From Nitrospira_D sp019636945 (lineage in GTDB: Bacteria > Nitrospirota > Nitrospiria > Nitrospirales > Nitrospiraceae), in contig NZ_JBLFBO010000009.1 of NCBI RefSeq assembly GCF_047338595.1, positions 1-64,000 of the forward strand: 64,000 nt of DNA, read 5' to 3'. The notes beneath the pieces were generated by a model. That model made no database searches, was not told where the DNA came from, and saw nothing but the letters and a program-made list of their open reading frames with translations. Position numbers and translations under genes: made by a program. Shown here piece by piece: positions 9,218-17,391 of the stretch (positions are counted from its first letter, which is position 1; every line of letters begins with the position of its first letter).

Positions 9218-10474
9218 ATGGCCTCACGTGTTGTGATCACAGGTCTTGGAGTGATATCTCCGATCGGGATCGGTGTGAGTGAGTTCTGGAAATCGGCCAT
9301 GACCGGTCGTTCGGGAGTAACCGCCATTCCCTCCTTGGGGTGGGTCCCCATGTCGGACTACCGTTCTCGAGTAGCCGGACAAGTCCATAACTTCTCACCA
9401 GAACAATACCTGACCGCCACCCAAGCCAGTCGCGTCGATCGCTATGCACAGTTTGCCTTAGTCGCTGCAAAGGAAGCGTTGGCTGACGCCGACCTCAATA
9501 TGGCAAAAGAACGCCCCCACCGCGTCGGAGTCATTGTCGGAGCGGGCATGGGCGGAATGGTCATGGGTGAACGGGAGATTACACAGCTCTTTAAAACCCA
9601 ACGCCCCCATCGTGTCCACCCCAATTTTATTCCAACCATTACCCTCAATTCCGCCTCGGGGATTGTCGCCATGGCGCATGGAGCCAAAGGCCCCAACCTC
9701 ACGATCTCAACGGCTTGTTCGTCCAGCGCTCATGCTCTCGGCCAGGCGCTCCACTGCATCCGCACCGGTCAAGCCGACGTCGTCATTGCCGTTGGCGCCG
9801 ATGCCAGCATTACTCCGTTGGTCTTTGCGGGATTTTGCTCTCTGCGCGCCCTATCCAGTGAGTTTAACGATGCCCCTGAACGCGCGTCACGCCCATTCGA
9901 CCGACGTCGAGACGGCTTCGTCATGGGTGAGGGGGCAGCCGCATTAATCGTGGAGTCTCTGGCACATGCCAAGAAACGGAAGGCCAGAGTGTACGCCGAG
10001 CTCGCCGGATATGCAGCGACGAGCGAAGCCTACCACATGGTTATTCCTCAGGAGGATGGACAGGAGATCAGTATGACCATGAAGATCGGCCTGGAATCCG
10101 CCGGGATCGGGTCCGATCAGGTCGACTACATCAATGCCCATGCGACGTCGACCACGATCGGAGATGCCGTCGAAACGAAGGCGATCCGGAACCTGTTCAA
10201 GAATCGTGCGGACAAGATTGCCATCAATGCCACAAAATCCCTCGTCGGCCATACGCTCGGCGCAGCCGGTGCGATCGGGGCCGTTGCCACTACGATGGCG
10301 ATCCATACCGGGCAGATTCACCCGACCGCCAATTACGAGGAACCTGACCCGGACTGTCGGTTGGACGGCATTCGTCGGACGGTGCAAGAACGAAAGATTC
10401 GGTATGCCCTCTTAAATGCATTTGGATTCGGCAGCAATAATGCCACCGTGGTCTTCAAGAAATTTGTGGCGTAA
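9218..10474 (+). CDS. fabF: 3-oxoacyl-[acyl-carrier-protein] synthase II
   Basis: A 418-residue condensing enzyme of FabF length. The Cys-His-His active site is visible: Cys in 'STACSSSAHALG', His in 'YINAHATST' and His in 'KSLVGHTLGAAGA'. It elongates acyl-ACP with malonyl-ACP in type II fatty-acid synthesis. A strong AAGGAGGGAGA ribosome-binding site sits about 8 bases before the ATG. It lies 78 bases after lptG and directly before an acyl carrier protein gene and lpxD, so it may serve a dedicated acyl supply for lipid A or another specialised lipid rather than the housekeeping cycle (inference). Confidence 0.92.
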   Translation: MASRVVITGLGVISPIGIGVSEFWKSAMTGRSGVTAIPSLGWVPMSDYRSRVAGQVHNFSPEQYLTATQASRVDRYAQFALVAAKEALADADLNMAKERPHRVGVIVGAGMGGMVMGEREITQLFKTQRPHRVHPNFIPTITLNSASGIVAMAHGAKGPNLTISTACSSSAHALGQALHCIRTGQADVVIAVGADASITPLVFAGFCSLRALSSEFNDAPERASRPFDRRRDGFVMGEGAAALIVESLAHAKKRKARVYAELAGYAATSEAYHMVIPQEDGQEISMTMKIGLESAGIGSDQVDYINAHATSTTIGDAVETKAIRNLFKNRADKIAINATKSLVGHTLGAAGAIGAVATTMAIHTGQIHPTANYEEPDPDCRLDGIRRTVQERKIRYALLNAFGFGSNNATVVFKKFVA

Positions 10475-10555
10475 GTAGACTGAATGATTGATAGTGAGGC
10501 GCCTCCTCGCGGACGCTACAGCGAAGAGCCTCATTCCACTGAAGGAGTACTCATA

Positions 10556-11014
10556 ATGACTGAGCGGATCGACCCTGCGATCACTGAAAAAATCGTGCAT
10601 GCCTTGGCCACCTACTTGAAGCGAGACCCTGCGTCCATTACGGAGAGCCACCATCTCCGAGATGACTTAGGACTTGACTCAGTCGCCGTCATCGAATTGC
10701 TGTTCGAAATCGAAGAACGCTTCAAGCTTCAAATTCCCGATCAAGATCTTCCCGGGCTCAGTACCGTCGGATCCGTGGCTGCCTACGTCCAACGACAGCT
10801 CGCGGCATCCCCGTCGAATGCGAAATCTGAATCACTGAAGCCAGGAGCATCCCCCAAGACAACTTCGAGGAAATCCGCCTCGAAGAAGGCCCCCTCGTCA
10901 AGACCCGCTTCAAAGAAACCCTCGCCGCTCAAACCCAAGCCTGCCTCCTCGAAGAAGCCCAGGGCAACGTCGTCAGCGACCTCGAAGGTCAAGAAGAAGG
11001 GTGCAACACGATGA
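10556..11014 (+). CDS. Acyl carrier protein with a long Lys/Ser/Pro/Ala-rich C-terminal tail
   Basis: Residues 1-80 are a normal acyl carrier protein. The phosphopantetheine attachment serine is S42 in 'DDLGLDSVAVIELLFEIEE', in the usual place at the start of helix II. Residues about 83-152 form a low-complexity basic tail rich in Lys, Ser, Pro and Ala, with repeated 'SKKP'-like units, unlike the short acidic end of standard ACPs. I start the gene at the ATG at 10556, which has a GAAGGAGT ribosome-binding site, rather than an in-frame ATG 24 codons upstream that lacks one. It lies between fabF and lpxD and overlaps lpxD by 4 bases (ATGA). The tail resembles histone-H1-like basic segments; its role is unknown. 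Confidence 0.85.
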   Translation: MTERIDPAITEKIVHALATYLKRDPASITESHHLRDDLGLDSVAVIELLFEIEERFKLQIPDQDLPGLSTVGSVAAYVQRQLAASPSNAKSESLKPGASPKTTSRKSASKKAPSSRPASKKPSPLKPKPASSKKPRATSSATSKVKKKGATR

Positions 11015-12102
11015 GCAGGCCTCAACTTCCCACACCACTCACGCTCGCCCAAATCCATGAAGTCGTTGGCGGGACCGTTCACGGTGACCTCCAGACCCAG
11101 GTCTCTGCGCTGACCAGCCTCGGCCAAGCCAACTCCTGTGCCTTATCCTTCGTGACCAACGACAAAATGGCCAAAGCCGCCGCACATGCCCAGGTTGCGG
11201 CCCTCCTGATCCATCGACATCAGCCGGATCTGGCCATTCCACAGATTGTGGTCGACAATCCCATGCTGGCATTCGCCCGTGTGGCACAGAGATTTTTCGT
11301 GCAGACACCGCCTCCTAGAGGAATCGCCGATCAGGTCATGCAGGGAGTTGATGTACGAATCGGATCCGACCCGTCCATTTGGCCGTTTGTGACGCTCGGT
11401 GACCGCGTGACGATTGGGAATCGCGTCACTCTTTACCCGGGGGTCTTCGTCGGGTCAGATTCAACGATCGGAGATGATTGCGTTCTCTATCCCAATGTCG
11501 TGGTCCGCGAAGGCTGTTGCCTTGGGGCTCGTGTGATCGTCCATAGCGGTACGGTCATTGGAGCTGACGGGTTCGGTTATGTTCAACATCAAGGCCGACA
11601 CCATAAGATCCCCCAACTCGGCAACGTGGTCATTGAGGACGATGTGGAACTCGGTGCGAATGTGACGATCGACCGTGCTACCTTCGGCCATACCCTGGTC
11701 AAACAGGGGACGAAAGTCGATAACCTGGTCCAAATTGCCCACAATGTCACTGTCGGAGAGCATTGCATCCTTGTCGCACAGGTGGGCATCGCTGGAAGCA
11801 CGACTATCGGCCGATATGTCATGATCGGCGGTCAAGCCGGCCTCGCTGATCATCTCACCATTGGTGATCAGGTGATGATTGCGGCAAAATCCGGCGTCAA
11901 TCGCAGTATCGAAGCGAATCAAATCGTCGGCGGCATACCCGCAATGCCACGAGAAAAGGCCCTACGAATTCAGGGTGGGATCTTTCAGCTTCCTGAAACA
12001 CGGGAGACAGTCCGTAAGTTGGAAGAGCGCGTTACGGCTCTGGAACGCCAAGCCTCGACGTCATCACGACGAACCGCTACGGCAAAGAAGCGTCGTTCCT
12101 GA
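11011..12102 (+). CDS. lpxD: UDP-3-O-acylglucosamine N-acyltransferase LpxD
   Basis: A 363-residue LpxD. It has the N-terminal uridine-binding domain ('LTLAQIHEVVGGTVHGD', 'ALSFVTNDK') and a left-handed beta helix of hexapeptide repeats from about residue 110. The catalytic His lies in 'LVQIAHNVTVGEH', and the 'HSGTVIGADGFGY' block is diagnostic. A C-terminal helical tail ends in a basic segment. It transfers a 3-hydroxyacyl chain from ACP to the glucosamine 2-amino group, the third step of lipid A synthesis. Its ATG overlaps the stop of the acyl carrier protein gene, which suggests coupled translation and a functional link with that ACP as acyl donor. Confidence 0.92.
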   Translation: MSRPQLPTPLTLAQIHEVVGGTVHGDLQTQVSALTSLGQANSCALSFVTNDKMAKAAAHAQVAALLIHRHQPDLAIPQIVVDNPMLAFARVAQRFFVQTPPPRGIADQVMQGVDVRIGSDPSIWPFVTLGDRVTIGNRVTLYPGVFVGSDSTIGDDCVLYPNVVVREGCCLGARVIVHSGTVIGADGFGYVQHQGRHHKIPQLGNVVIEDDVELGANVTIDRATFGHTLVKQGTKVDNLVQIAHNVTVGEHCILVAQVGIAGSTTIGRYVMIGGQAGLADHLTIGDQVMIAAKSGVNRSIEANQIVGGIPAMPREKALRIQGGIFQLPETRETVRKLEERVTALERQASTSSRRTATAKKRRS

Positions 12103-12116
12103 CGATCCGTCCTTCA

Positions 12117-12647
12117 TCACTTTGCAACAGTGATCACTCTCCGCCAGAGGAACATCTTGGCCCAAAAGAACCCTGCCCATGGCATGAGAATAGCTGGAAT
12201 CATGTGCACACGTCCGTAGGAGAAGGCGGCGATGGCACTTCCCACAAGCAACAGGATACCCATACCGTAGGCAAGTGGAATCAGTTGGCGTCCTGCATGT
12301 TCAATGTCCGGGGCAGCGGATTGTTTCTTGAGCTTCCCCTTTTGTCTGTTCAAACCGTCCCGCATACGCGCCGCCAGAACTTCAGGGAATTCTCGTAGAA
12401 GGTACCGCTGATACAGAGTTTGTGCCGCTCCCAGACCTATGCCTGACAAAAACAGTCCTGAGCTCTGAAAAAAGGTATCCCAGGTGTAACTATCAGTTCC
12501 GAGCAACTGGTAACCAAGTCCTCCAACACTACCAACCAAACAGACCAGGCCGAGAAAGCCCGATGGAAAGAGAATATACGTCTTCACGTACTCGAGCGCC
12601 TGTTGCATTGTTTGCTGCGGATGATGAATAGTAATAAGTTTTGGCAC
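12117..12647 (-). CDS. Unrecognised four-helix membrane protein
   Basis: A 176-residue protein I do not recognise. Four hydrophobic segments are visible: about 25-50 ('YILFPSGFLGLVCLVGS'), about 62-82, about 122-142 ('LAYGMGILLLVGSAIAAF') and about 148-170. A basic loop rich in Lys and Arg lies between segments two and three. It converges on lpxD with a 14-base gap and is on the opposite strand to the envelope block, so it is not part of that operon. Confidence 0.6.
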   Translation of the reverse strand: MPKLITIHHPQQTMQQALEYVKTYILFPSGFLGLVCLVGSVGGLGYQLLGTDSYTWDTFFQSSGLFLSGIGLGAAQTLYQRYLLREFPEVLAARMRDGLNRQKGKLKKQSAAPDIEHAGRQLIPLAYGMGILLLVGSAIAAFSYGRVHMIPAILMPWAGFFWAKMFLWRRVITVAK

Positions 12648-12995
12648 GCGATTCCCTTTCTAGTTCACGAGAGAACGACTCATCGGAGAGGTATTATAAC
12701 GATGTCGAGCTTCCCAGAAAAGTGGAGATCTCTCCCTTCATTCCACCGCAGCCTCTCTCTTGCTTCTCAGAGATCTCGGCGAAACCGCTCTATGTCCTTG
12801 ACATTCCAAAGATTCCGGCTGGCCACCTTTCTGGATCAAAGTTGGACCACACAATTCGACCTAAGACGGCTTTGAGAATCCAGCTAAGCCATGACGCATT
12901 TCACTTTCCGCAAAGGAAGGGAAGATCGTAGGACAAGCGACCTGGGACAGAGAGCGGGATCAGCGACGCTGAGGGAGGAGCAGATTCCTGCTCGA
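12648..12995. other. Intergenic stretch without a recognisable gene
   Basis: About 350 bases between the membrane-protein gene and the end of the chemosensory operon. Only short out-of-frame ORFs are present, none with a good ribosome-binding site or family resemblance. No tRNA, clear terminator or repeat was seen. Confidence 0.5.
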
Positions 12996-14021
12996 TTAAG
13001 ACTGACGCTTTTGAGTATCAACAACCGCTTGAAGAGTGGAGGTGATGGCGTCAAGACTCTCAAGTAACGATGTGAAATGATCCGAAACACCGATTGTCGC
13101 AGAAGACACAGGCGGCCTCGACAACACCGTTCCAACCTGAACTTGACCTACAACAGGCGGCTTTAAAGTCTCAAGAACCGCGATCAACGGAGTGCGGCTC
13201 AAGTCTAACTCGTGAGATTGCGCATCATCTCCACGCTCTTCTGCAGTCACTTTCACGACCGGACGAAGAGGATAACGACTGTTGATCTTCACCACGACTC
13301 CCACCGCTCCGGTTGTGAGTCGGACCGTGGTTCCAAGCGGATACACCGACAACTGCTCAACCAGTGCCTTCAGAATCTCCCGTGGGAAGGTGGTGCGTTC
13401 AGTCACAAGCAGTTCCTTCACAGCTTCATGCGGAAACAACCTGGGTCGATACGGACGCTCACTCACCAAGGCATCAAACACATCAACCAATCCGCAGATC
13501 TGGGCTATTTCATGGATCTGTCTTCCCTTGAGGCGATGGGGATAGCCCCGTCCGTTCCATCGTTCATGGGCCTGACATGTTACTTGCGCCAACCAATGCA
13601 ACGTAGGGTCACACTGGAGAATGATCTCGACTCCGCGTTCCGGGTGTTGTTCGATCAGCGTCCGTTCTTCAGGAGTGAGTCTGCCACTCTTGCTCAGTAA
13701 TTCTGTAGGTACCGCAAATAACCCGATATCATGAACGAGTCCGGCAAGCGCGAGTCGATGCAGCTCATCACCATAATATCCCAATCCAATCCCAACTCGT
13801 GTACCTAGGATCGAAACATTCAGGAGGTTGGTCAACAGTGGCGAGCCTGGTGGCCCGGACAGCGCTTCGACGACGAGTTCATCCGTCTCATGGAGCGACG
13901 CAACGATATTTGAAGCAAGCGATTCAAGACTGCGGATCGGAATATTGTTCCTTTCCTGCACGGCCAGTGCGGCTTCATTCAAACTCTGGATCGCACGCTC
14001 ATACCACGTCTTCACGATCAC
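12996..14021 (-). CDS. HD-GYP-type phosphodiesterase domain protein
   Basis: A 341-residue protein with an HD-GYP-like hydrolase domain. The metal-binding 'LAGLVHDIGLFAVP' (HD pair) is followed by 'LIEQHPERGVEII' and 'CQAHERWNGRGYPHRLKG', the last carrying the GYP signature. Such domains usually hydrolyse cyclic di-GMP. The C-terminal 'TTVRLTTGAVGVVVKIN' segment is commonly seen after HD-GYP domains. No receiver domain is attached. It is the last gene of the chemosensory cluster, 90 bases after the HPt-like gene, so it could be an output module linking chemosensory signalling to cyclic di-GMP turnover (inference). Confidence 0.85.
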   Translation of the reverse strand: MIVKTWYERAIQSLNEAALAVQERNNIPIRSLESLASNIVASLHETDELVVEALSGPPGSPLLTNLLNVSILGTRVGIGLGYYGDELHRLALAGLVHDIGLFAVPTELLSKSGRLTPEERTLIEQHPERGVEIILQCDPTLHWLAQVTCQAHERWNGRGYPHRLKGRQIHEIAQICGLVDVFDALVSERPYRPRLFPHEAVKELLVTERTTFPREILKALVEQLSVYPLGTTVRLTTGAVGVVVKINSRYPLRPVVKVTAEERGDDAQSHELDLSRTPLIAVLETLKPPVVGQVQVGTVLSRPPVSSATIGVSDHFTSLLESLDAITSTLQAVVDTQKRQS

Positions 14022-14110
14022 ACCCCTACACTATAGTCGCCATCAGAGGAGTATACACTGCGGACAACTCGCTGACGGTGACTAGCGAAAGTGATCACAG
14101 AGATCCCTGT

Positions 14111-15049
14111 TCAGGGAAATAACACTCCTTGGATGGCGAGCCGTTCCGCTCTCCCACTTTCCACCCATTCTTCGACGGCTTGTACGCACTGGACCAAACG
14201 CGACTGAACAGCCTCCATGCTCTGTGCTGAGATGGCAACGCGTTGTTGTGACACAATAGTGAGAAAACTATGCAACCCCATGAAGAATGTCATAGCCTGT
14301 GATGCATTCACCTGTTGTGCAGCCGACCATAGCTGAGCCACGCGCTCCACGCCCATGAGGAGGTCAGTTGAGGCTCCCTGAGTCGAAATGCCGTCCGCGG
14401 TGAGTGCCTGTAGAATATCCGTCAGATGCCTCTCGTGCTGTTGAACAAGTGCGAGGAACCCTTGGTCCCCTTCGGCCGAGCGATCAAGAAATTCTTGAAT
14501 TGAAGCAATCTGGTACTGTCCGGTACCACGCTGTATGAGCGACTCGGCTTGAGCCGTAATGGTCCGGATAAGATTCCGTGGAATTGTGCCTGGTAGACTG
14601 GATTTCATCTGAAGCCCATGGAGTAGAGTCAGAAGCTCCTCGGTCGGGATGGTCGCGGGAGTACCGGCCTCAGGAACCTGCGAAGGCGCCGACTCGAAAG
14701 CAACTCCGGTGGCCCGAGTCAAGGCACCATGGATATGCCCCAACTGCTTACACAAGGCGAGGAAGTCATCGGACGAAATTTGAGCGGACGGATCCTGCAG
14801 CGCTTCGACAAACGGAAGTGCGGAGAAACTCGCTCGTTCGACATCTGTCAGATTGACGGTTGCAGCCGATCCACCGAGATTGGTGATGCCGACCTTAATC
14901 GTCTGGGCCAACGACCGATGCCTGCCAGATTCCGGTGCCTGTTGAAGTTCATCAAGTGCTACATGAATCTGCTGGAGCCATTCGTGGGCCTCTTGCACGA
15001 AGAGCTCAACTAGTTCCTTCTGAAACCCGTCTTCCGTTTCAACAGGCAT
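14111..15049 (-). CDS. HPt-like chemosensory accessory protein
   Basis: A 312-residue, mostly helical protein. The N-terminus 'ELVELFVQEAHEWLQQIHVALDELQ' resembles the first helix of CheA HPt domains. The expected phospho-accepting His-x-Leu-Lys-Gly motif is absent: the matching region reads 'IKVGITNLGGSAATVNLTDV'. It may be a degenerate HPt scaffold that cannot take phosphate. It has no signal peptide or membrane segment. It lies between the receiver/coiled-coil gene and the HD-GYP gene in the same direction, as expected for a pathway-specific adaptor. The assignment rests on pattern and context. Confidence 0.6.
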   Translation of the reverse strand: MPVETEDGFQKELVELFVQEAHEWLQQIHVALDELQQAPESGRHRSLAQTIKVGITNLGGSAATVNLTDVERASFSALPFVEALQDPSAQISSDDFLALCKQLGHIHGALTRATGVAFESAPSQVPEAGTPATIPTEELLTLLHGLQMKSSLPGTIPRNLIRTITAQAESLIQRGTGQYQIASIQEFLDRSAEGDQGFLALVQQHERHLTDILQALTADGISTQGASTDLLMGVERVAQLWSAAQQVNASQAMTFFMGLHSFLTIVSQQRVAISAQSMEAVQSRLVQCVQAVEEWVESGRAERLAIQGVLFP

Positions 15050-15103
15050 GCGCGTCGGTCCTTCAGCACGATCTCGGTCACAAGCGGGCTCCAGAGATCC
15101 AGC

Positions 15104-16297
15104 CTATGACTGTCCCTTTCCACTTCCCAGTTGAGATGCCAACCCAGCAATCTCGCCCAATTTTCTCACAAGCTCCTCAAAACGCTTCGTCGCACTCTCA
15201 GCGGACTGCTCCGCTTCCAGTACGCGCTGTGCAAGCACTCCATTACGTTCACGTTCCGAGACAAGAAGTCCCTCCAACTCGGGGATTCTGGCAGTCACTT
15301 TTTCCAATTCCTGTATTCGCTCGGCTGTTTCGGTCTCTTTCTTTCGTTTGGTCGAGAGCTCGGCTTCGAGCGCCGCACGTGCATGCTGAAGATCCACGAT
15401 CTGCTGCCGATCCGTCGCCAGCCGCGCTTCTGTATCCTTCACCTTTGCGGAGATCCCTTCCAAATCGGCAAGCTGTTGAACAAGTTGTTCGGCAGCAGCC
15501 CGTTCAGCTTCCAAAGACGATTCCAATTCTGCCACCCGACTCGACGTCGCCTGTGAATTCAACAAGGCCTGCTTGAGTGAGTTGACGACATCTTGTTCTG
15601 ACTTGAACGCTGCTTCCAGTTCAGGGATTCTTGCAGCCTGCCGCTCAAGTATCGTCACCGTCTGCTGCAAATCGCTCACTCGCTGACGTTCCATCGTCAG
15701 TTGCGATTCGATTTCTTTGGCTCGAACAAGTTGTGCTGTGAGCGCGGCCACCCGATCGTTGAGCTCCTCCGAACGAGTACGCTCACCCTGCAGTTGGCGT
15801 TCCAGCTCTCTAAGGTGATTCGCCTCCGGAGGTTCACTCTTCGACGGCTGTCCCGATACGGGAAGACTACTCTCTGCCGCTGTGCCGGGAACGGAGGTCG
15901 GTGAACTAAGGGCGACGGGAGATGACTCCTGTTTTTTTGCCAGAAGCTCGAAGACTCGATCTTTGAGAGACGTACCTTGGAATGGCTTCTTCAAGACCCC
16001 ATCGGCTCGACAAGACTCTGCCTGCTTGGTCACTTCATCATTCACGATACCGGAGATCAGAAGGACAGGCGTCGTCGAAAGCGCGGCCTGCCCGCGGACA
16101 AACGCACAGACTTCGTACCCGCTTTTGTCCGGCATGATGACATCCGACACGACCACGTCGGGTTGTTCTTTCGCAAGATAGGCGAGGGCCTCTTCTCCAT
16201 TGGCGGCAAGCGCGACATGAAAACCAGCCTCCGTGAGCAGTCGCTCCGCCACTTTTCGTACTGCGATACTGTCATCCGCAATTAGGATCTTCGGCAT
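15104..16297 (-). CDS. Response regulator with long coiled-coil output region
   Basis: A 397-residue protein with an N-terminal receiver domain (residues 1-120): 'KILIADDSIAVRKVAERLL', the phospho-acceptor Asp in 'VVVSDVIMPDKSGYEV' and the conserved Lys in 'VLKKPFQG'. After a Ser/Pro linker, residues about 160-390 form heptad-rich coiled coil with repeated 'ELE' and 'LVRAKEIESQL'-like units and no DNA-binding domain. Phosphorylation by the neighbouring CheA could change assembly or partner binding rather than transcription. The AAGG-containing ribosome-binding site lies close upstream. It is transcribed with the CheW genes of the cluster. Confidence 0.82.
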   Translation of the reverse strand: MPKILIADDSIAVRKVAERLLTEAGFHVALAANGEEALAYLAKEQPDVVVSDVIMPDKSGYEVCAFVRGQAALSTTPVLLISGIVNDEVTKQAESCRADGVLKKPFQGTSLKDRVFELLAKKQESSPVALSSPTSVPGTAAESSLPVSGQPSKSEPPEANHLRELERQLQGERTRSEELNDRVAALTAQLVRAKEIESQLTMERQRVSDLQQTVTILERQAARIPELEAAFKSEQDVVNSLKQALLNSQATSSRVAELESSLEAERAAAEQLVQQLADLEGISAKVKDTEARLATDRQQIVDLQHARAALEAELSTKRKKETETAERIQELEKVTARIPELEGLLVSERERNGVLAQRVLEAEQSAESATKRFEELVRKLGEIAGLASQLGSGKGQS

Positions 16298-16333
16298 GCT
16301 CGCACCTTTCCTTCGTCACGCGACCAACGGGTA

Positions 16334-16783
16334 TCACCACGAACCCATCCCCAATCTAGACACCGCAAGAATCGGAACTTCTTCCTGGCCATGAGCGTAG
16401 CTTCCTTCGGCTGGCACATCGTTATCTCGGTAGGGCTGAATCATTGAGAGATCAAGAGTCTGTAAAACCGGGATCTCTTCATCGATACAGATCGCCATAT
16501 CGCCTAATGAATGTTTCACCCTAAGACACAAGAGACTGTTTCCCTGCATGGTACGTTGTAGCACTCCAGCCAAATCAAAAACTGGAAGGACGGTTTGGTT
16601 AAGCCGAACCACGGCTGAAACAAAGGGAGTTCCCCCGGATACGGGGATCGACTCACGCCATTGGGAAATACCTCCAACCTCCAACGTCCTCACCGCTAGC
16701 CGTCTTCCTCCTACAGAAAACACCAAGAGATGCCATGATCGAGGCGTTTCACGGTGCTGAGCATGGCCGGACGTTCTCAGCAT
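16334..16783 (-). CDS. CheW-like adaptor (short)
   Basis: A 149-residue single CheW-like domain. The 'WHLLVFSVGGRRLAVRTLEVGGI' start and 'VRLNQTVLPVFDLAGVL' core match the CheW beta-barrel, the latter replacing the usual 'v.lRG.v.PviDLr'. CheW domains bridge receptors and CheA. This copy diverges from the standard consensus (no 'RG' in the loop) and could serve a special receptor or the coiled-coil regulator. It overlaps the upstream CheW-like gene by 7 bases, indicating a polycistronic message. Confidence 0.72.
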   Translation of the reverse strand: MLRTSGHAQHRETPRSWHLLVFSVGGRRLAVRTLEVGGISQWRESIPVSGGTPFVSAVVRLNQTVLPVFDLAGVLQRTMQGNSLLCLRVKHSLGDMAICIDEEIPVLQTLDLSMIQPYRDNDVPAEGSYAHGQEEVPILAVSRLGMGSW

Positions 16784-17391
16784 GTCTGGTTCTTGCTTTG
16801 CATAGTTCCTTGCAAAGCCACAACGGATTCCGTTCCTTGAGACTCGGTCCTTGCCTCCCCCTCAAGCTGTTCTTCAAGTACCCATGCAGTATTCAGTATG
16901 AGTGCCACGCTGTGGTCAAAGAGGATCATACCTCGATACCATCTTCGTTCCGGTCCACGGAACTGCGCAGGAAGAGGCAAAACTTGAGGCCTACCGGCCT
17001 CAAGAATGCCATGGACCTTCTGAACACGCACGCAACCTCGGCACTTCCCATTTGCAAGGAGCACCCCTTCGGTCTCATCCCATTGCCTCGCGCCTCCAAG
17101 ATTAAGCCGCACGGCAAGATCGATCACGGGATAGGGTACGCCTTTCACAACTGGAGGGTGAAGGAACTCCCAGTCCTGGCCAGTTAGTACCCCCTGGGAA
17201 TGTTCAGCTTCGAAGGCCAAATATCTCCCGCCTATCGTTGTGATGATCAAACATGGCGGAGAAGTAGAAGCGGATGTGACAGGCTCCTCTGTCTTCCCTG
17301 AAACACTCATAACAACGCCTTCGGGGCCATTCTCCGCAACAATTCGTATTTCGTCAATCAATCCAAAGCTTTCCGCATGGTTACTTGCCAA
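16777..17391 (-). CDS. CheW-like domain protein
   Basis: A 204-residue protein with a divergent CheW-like domain. 'CLIITTIGGRYLAFEAEHSQGVL' begins the fold, and 'VVKGVPYPVIDLAVRLNLGG' corresponds to the CheW 'RG..iPviDL...LG' core. The N-terminal 45 residues are an extra Ser/Thr-rich extension. It overlaps the end of cheA by 11 bases and the next CheW-like gene by 7. Three CheW-type proteins in one cluster suggest either several receptor classes or ring-lattice variants. Function is inferred from fold and neighbours. Confidence 0.72.
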   Translation of the reverse strand: MASNHAESFGLIDEIRIVAENGPEGVVMSVSGKTEEPVTSASTSPPCLIITTIGGRYLAFEAEHSQGVLTGQDWEFLHPPVVKGVPYPVIDLAVRLNLGGARQWDETEGVLLANGKCRGCVRVQKVHGILEAGRPQVLPLPAQFRGPERRWYRGMILFDHSVALILNTAWVLEEQLEGEARTESQGTESVVALQGTMQSKNQTC

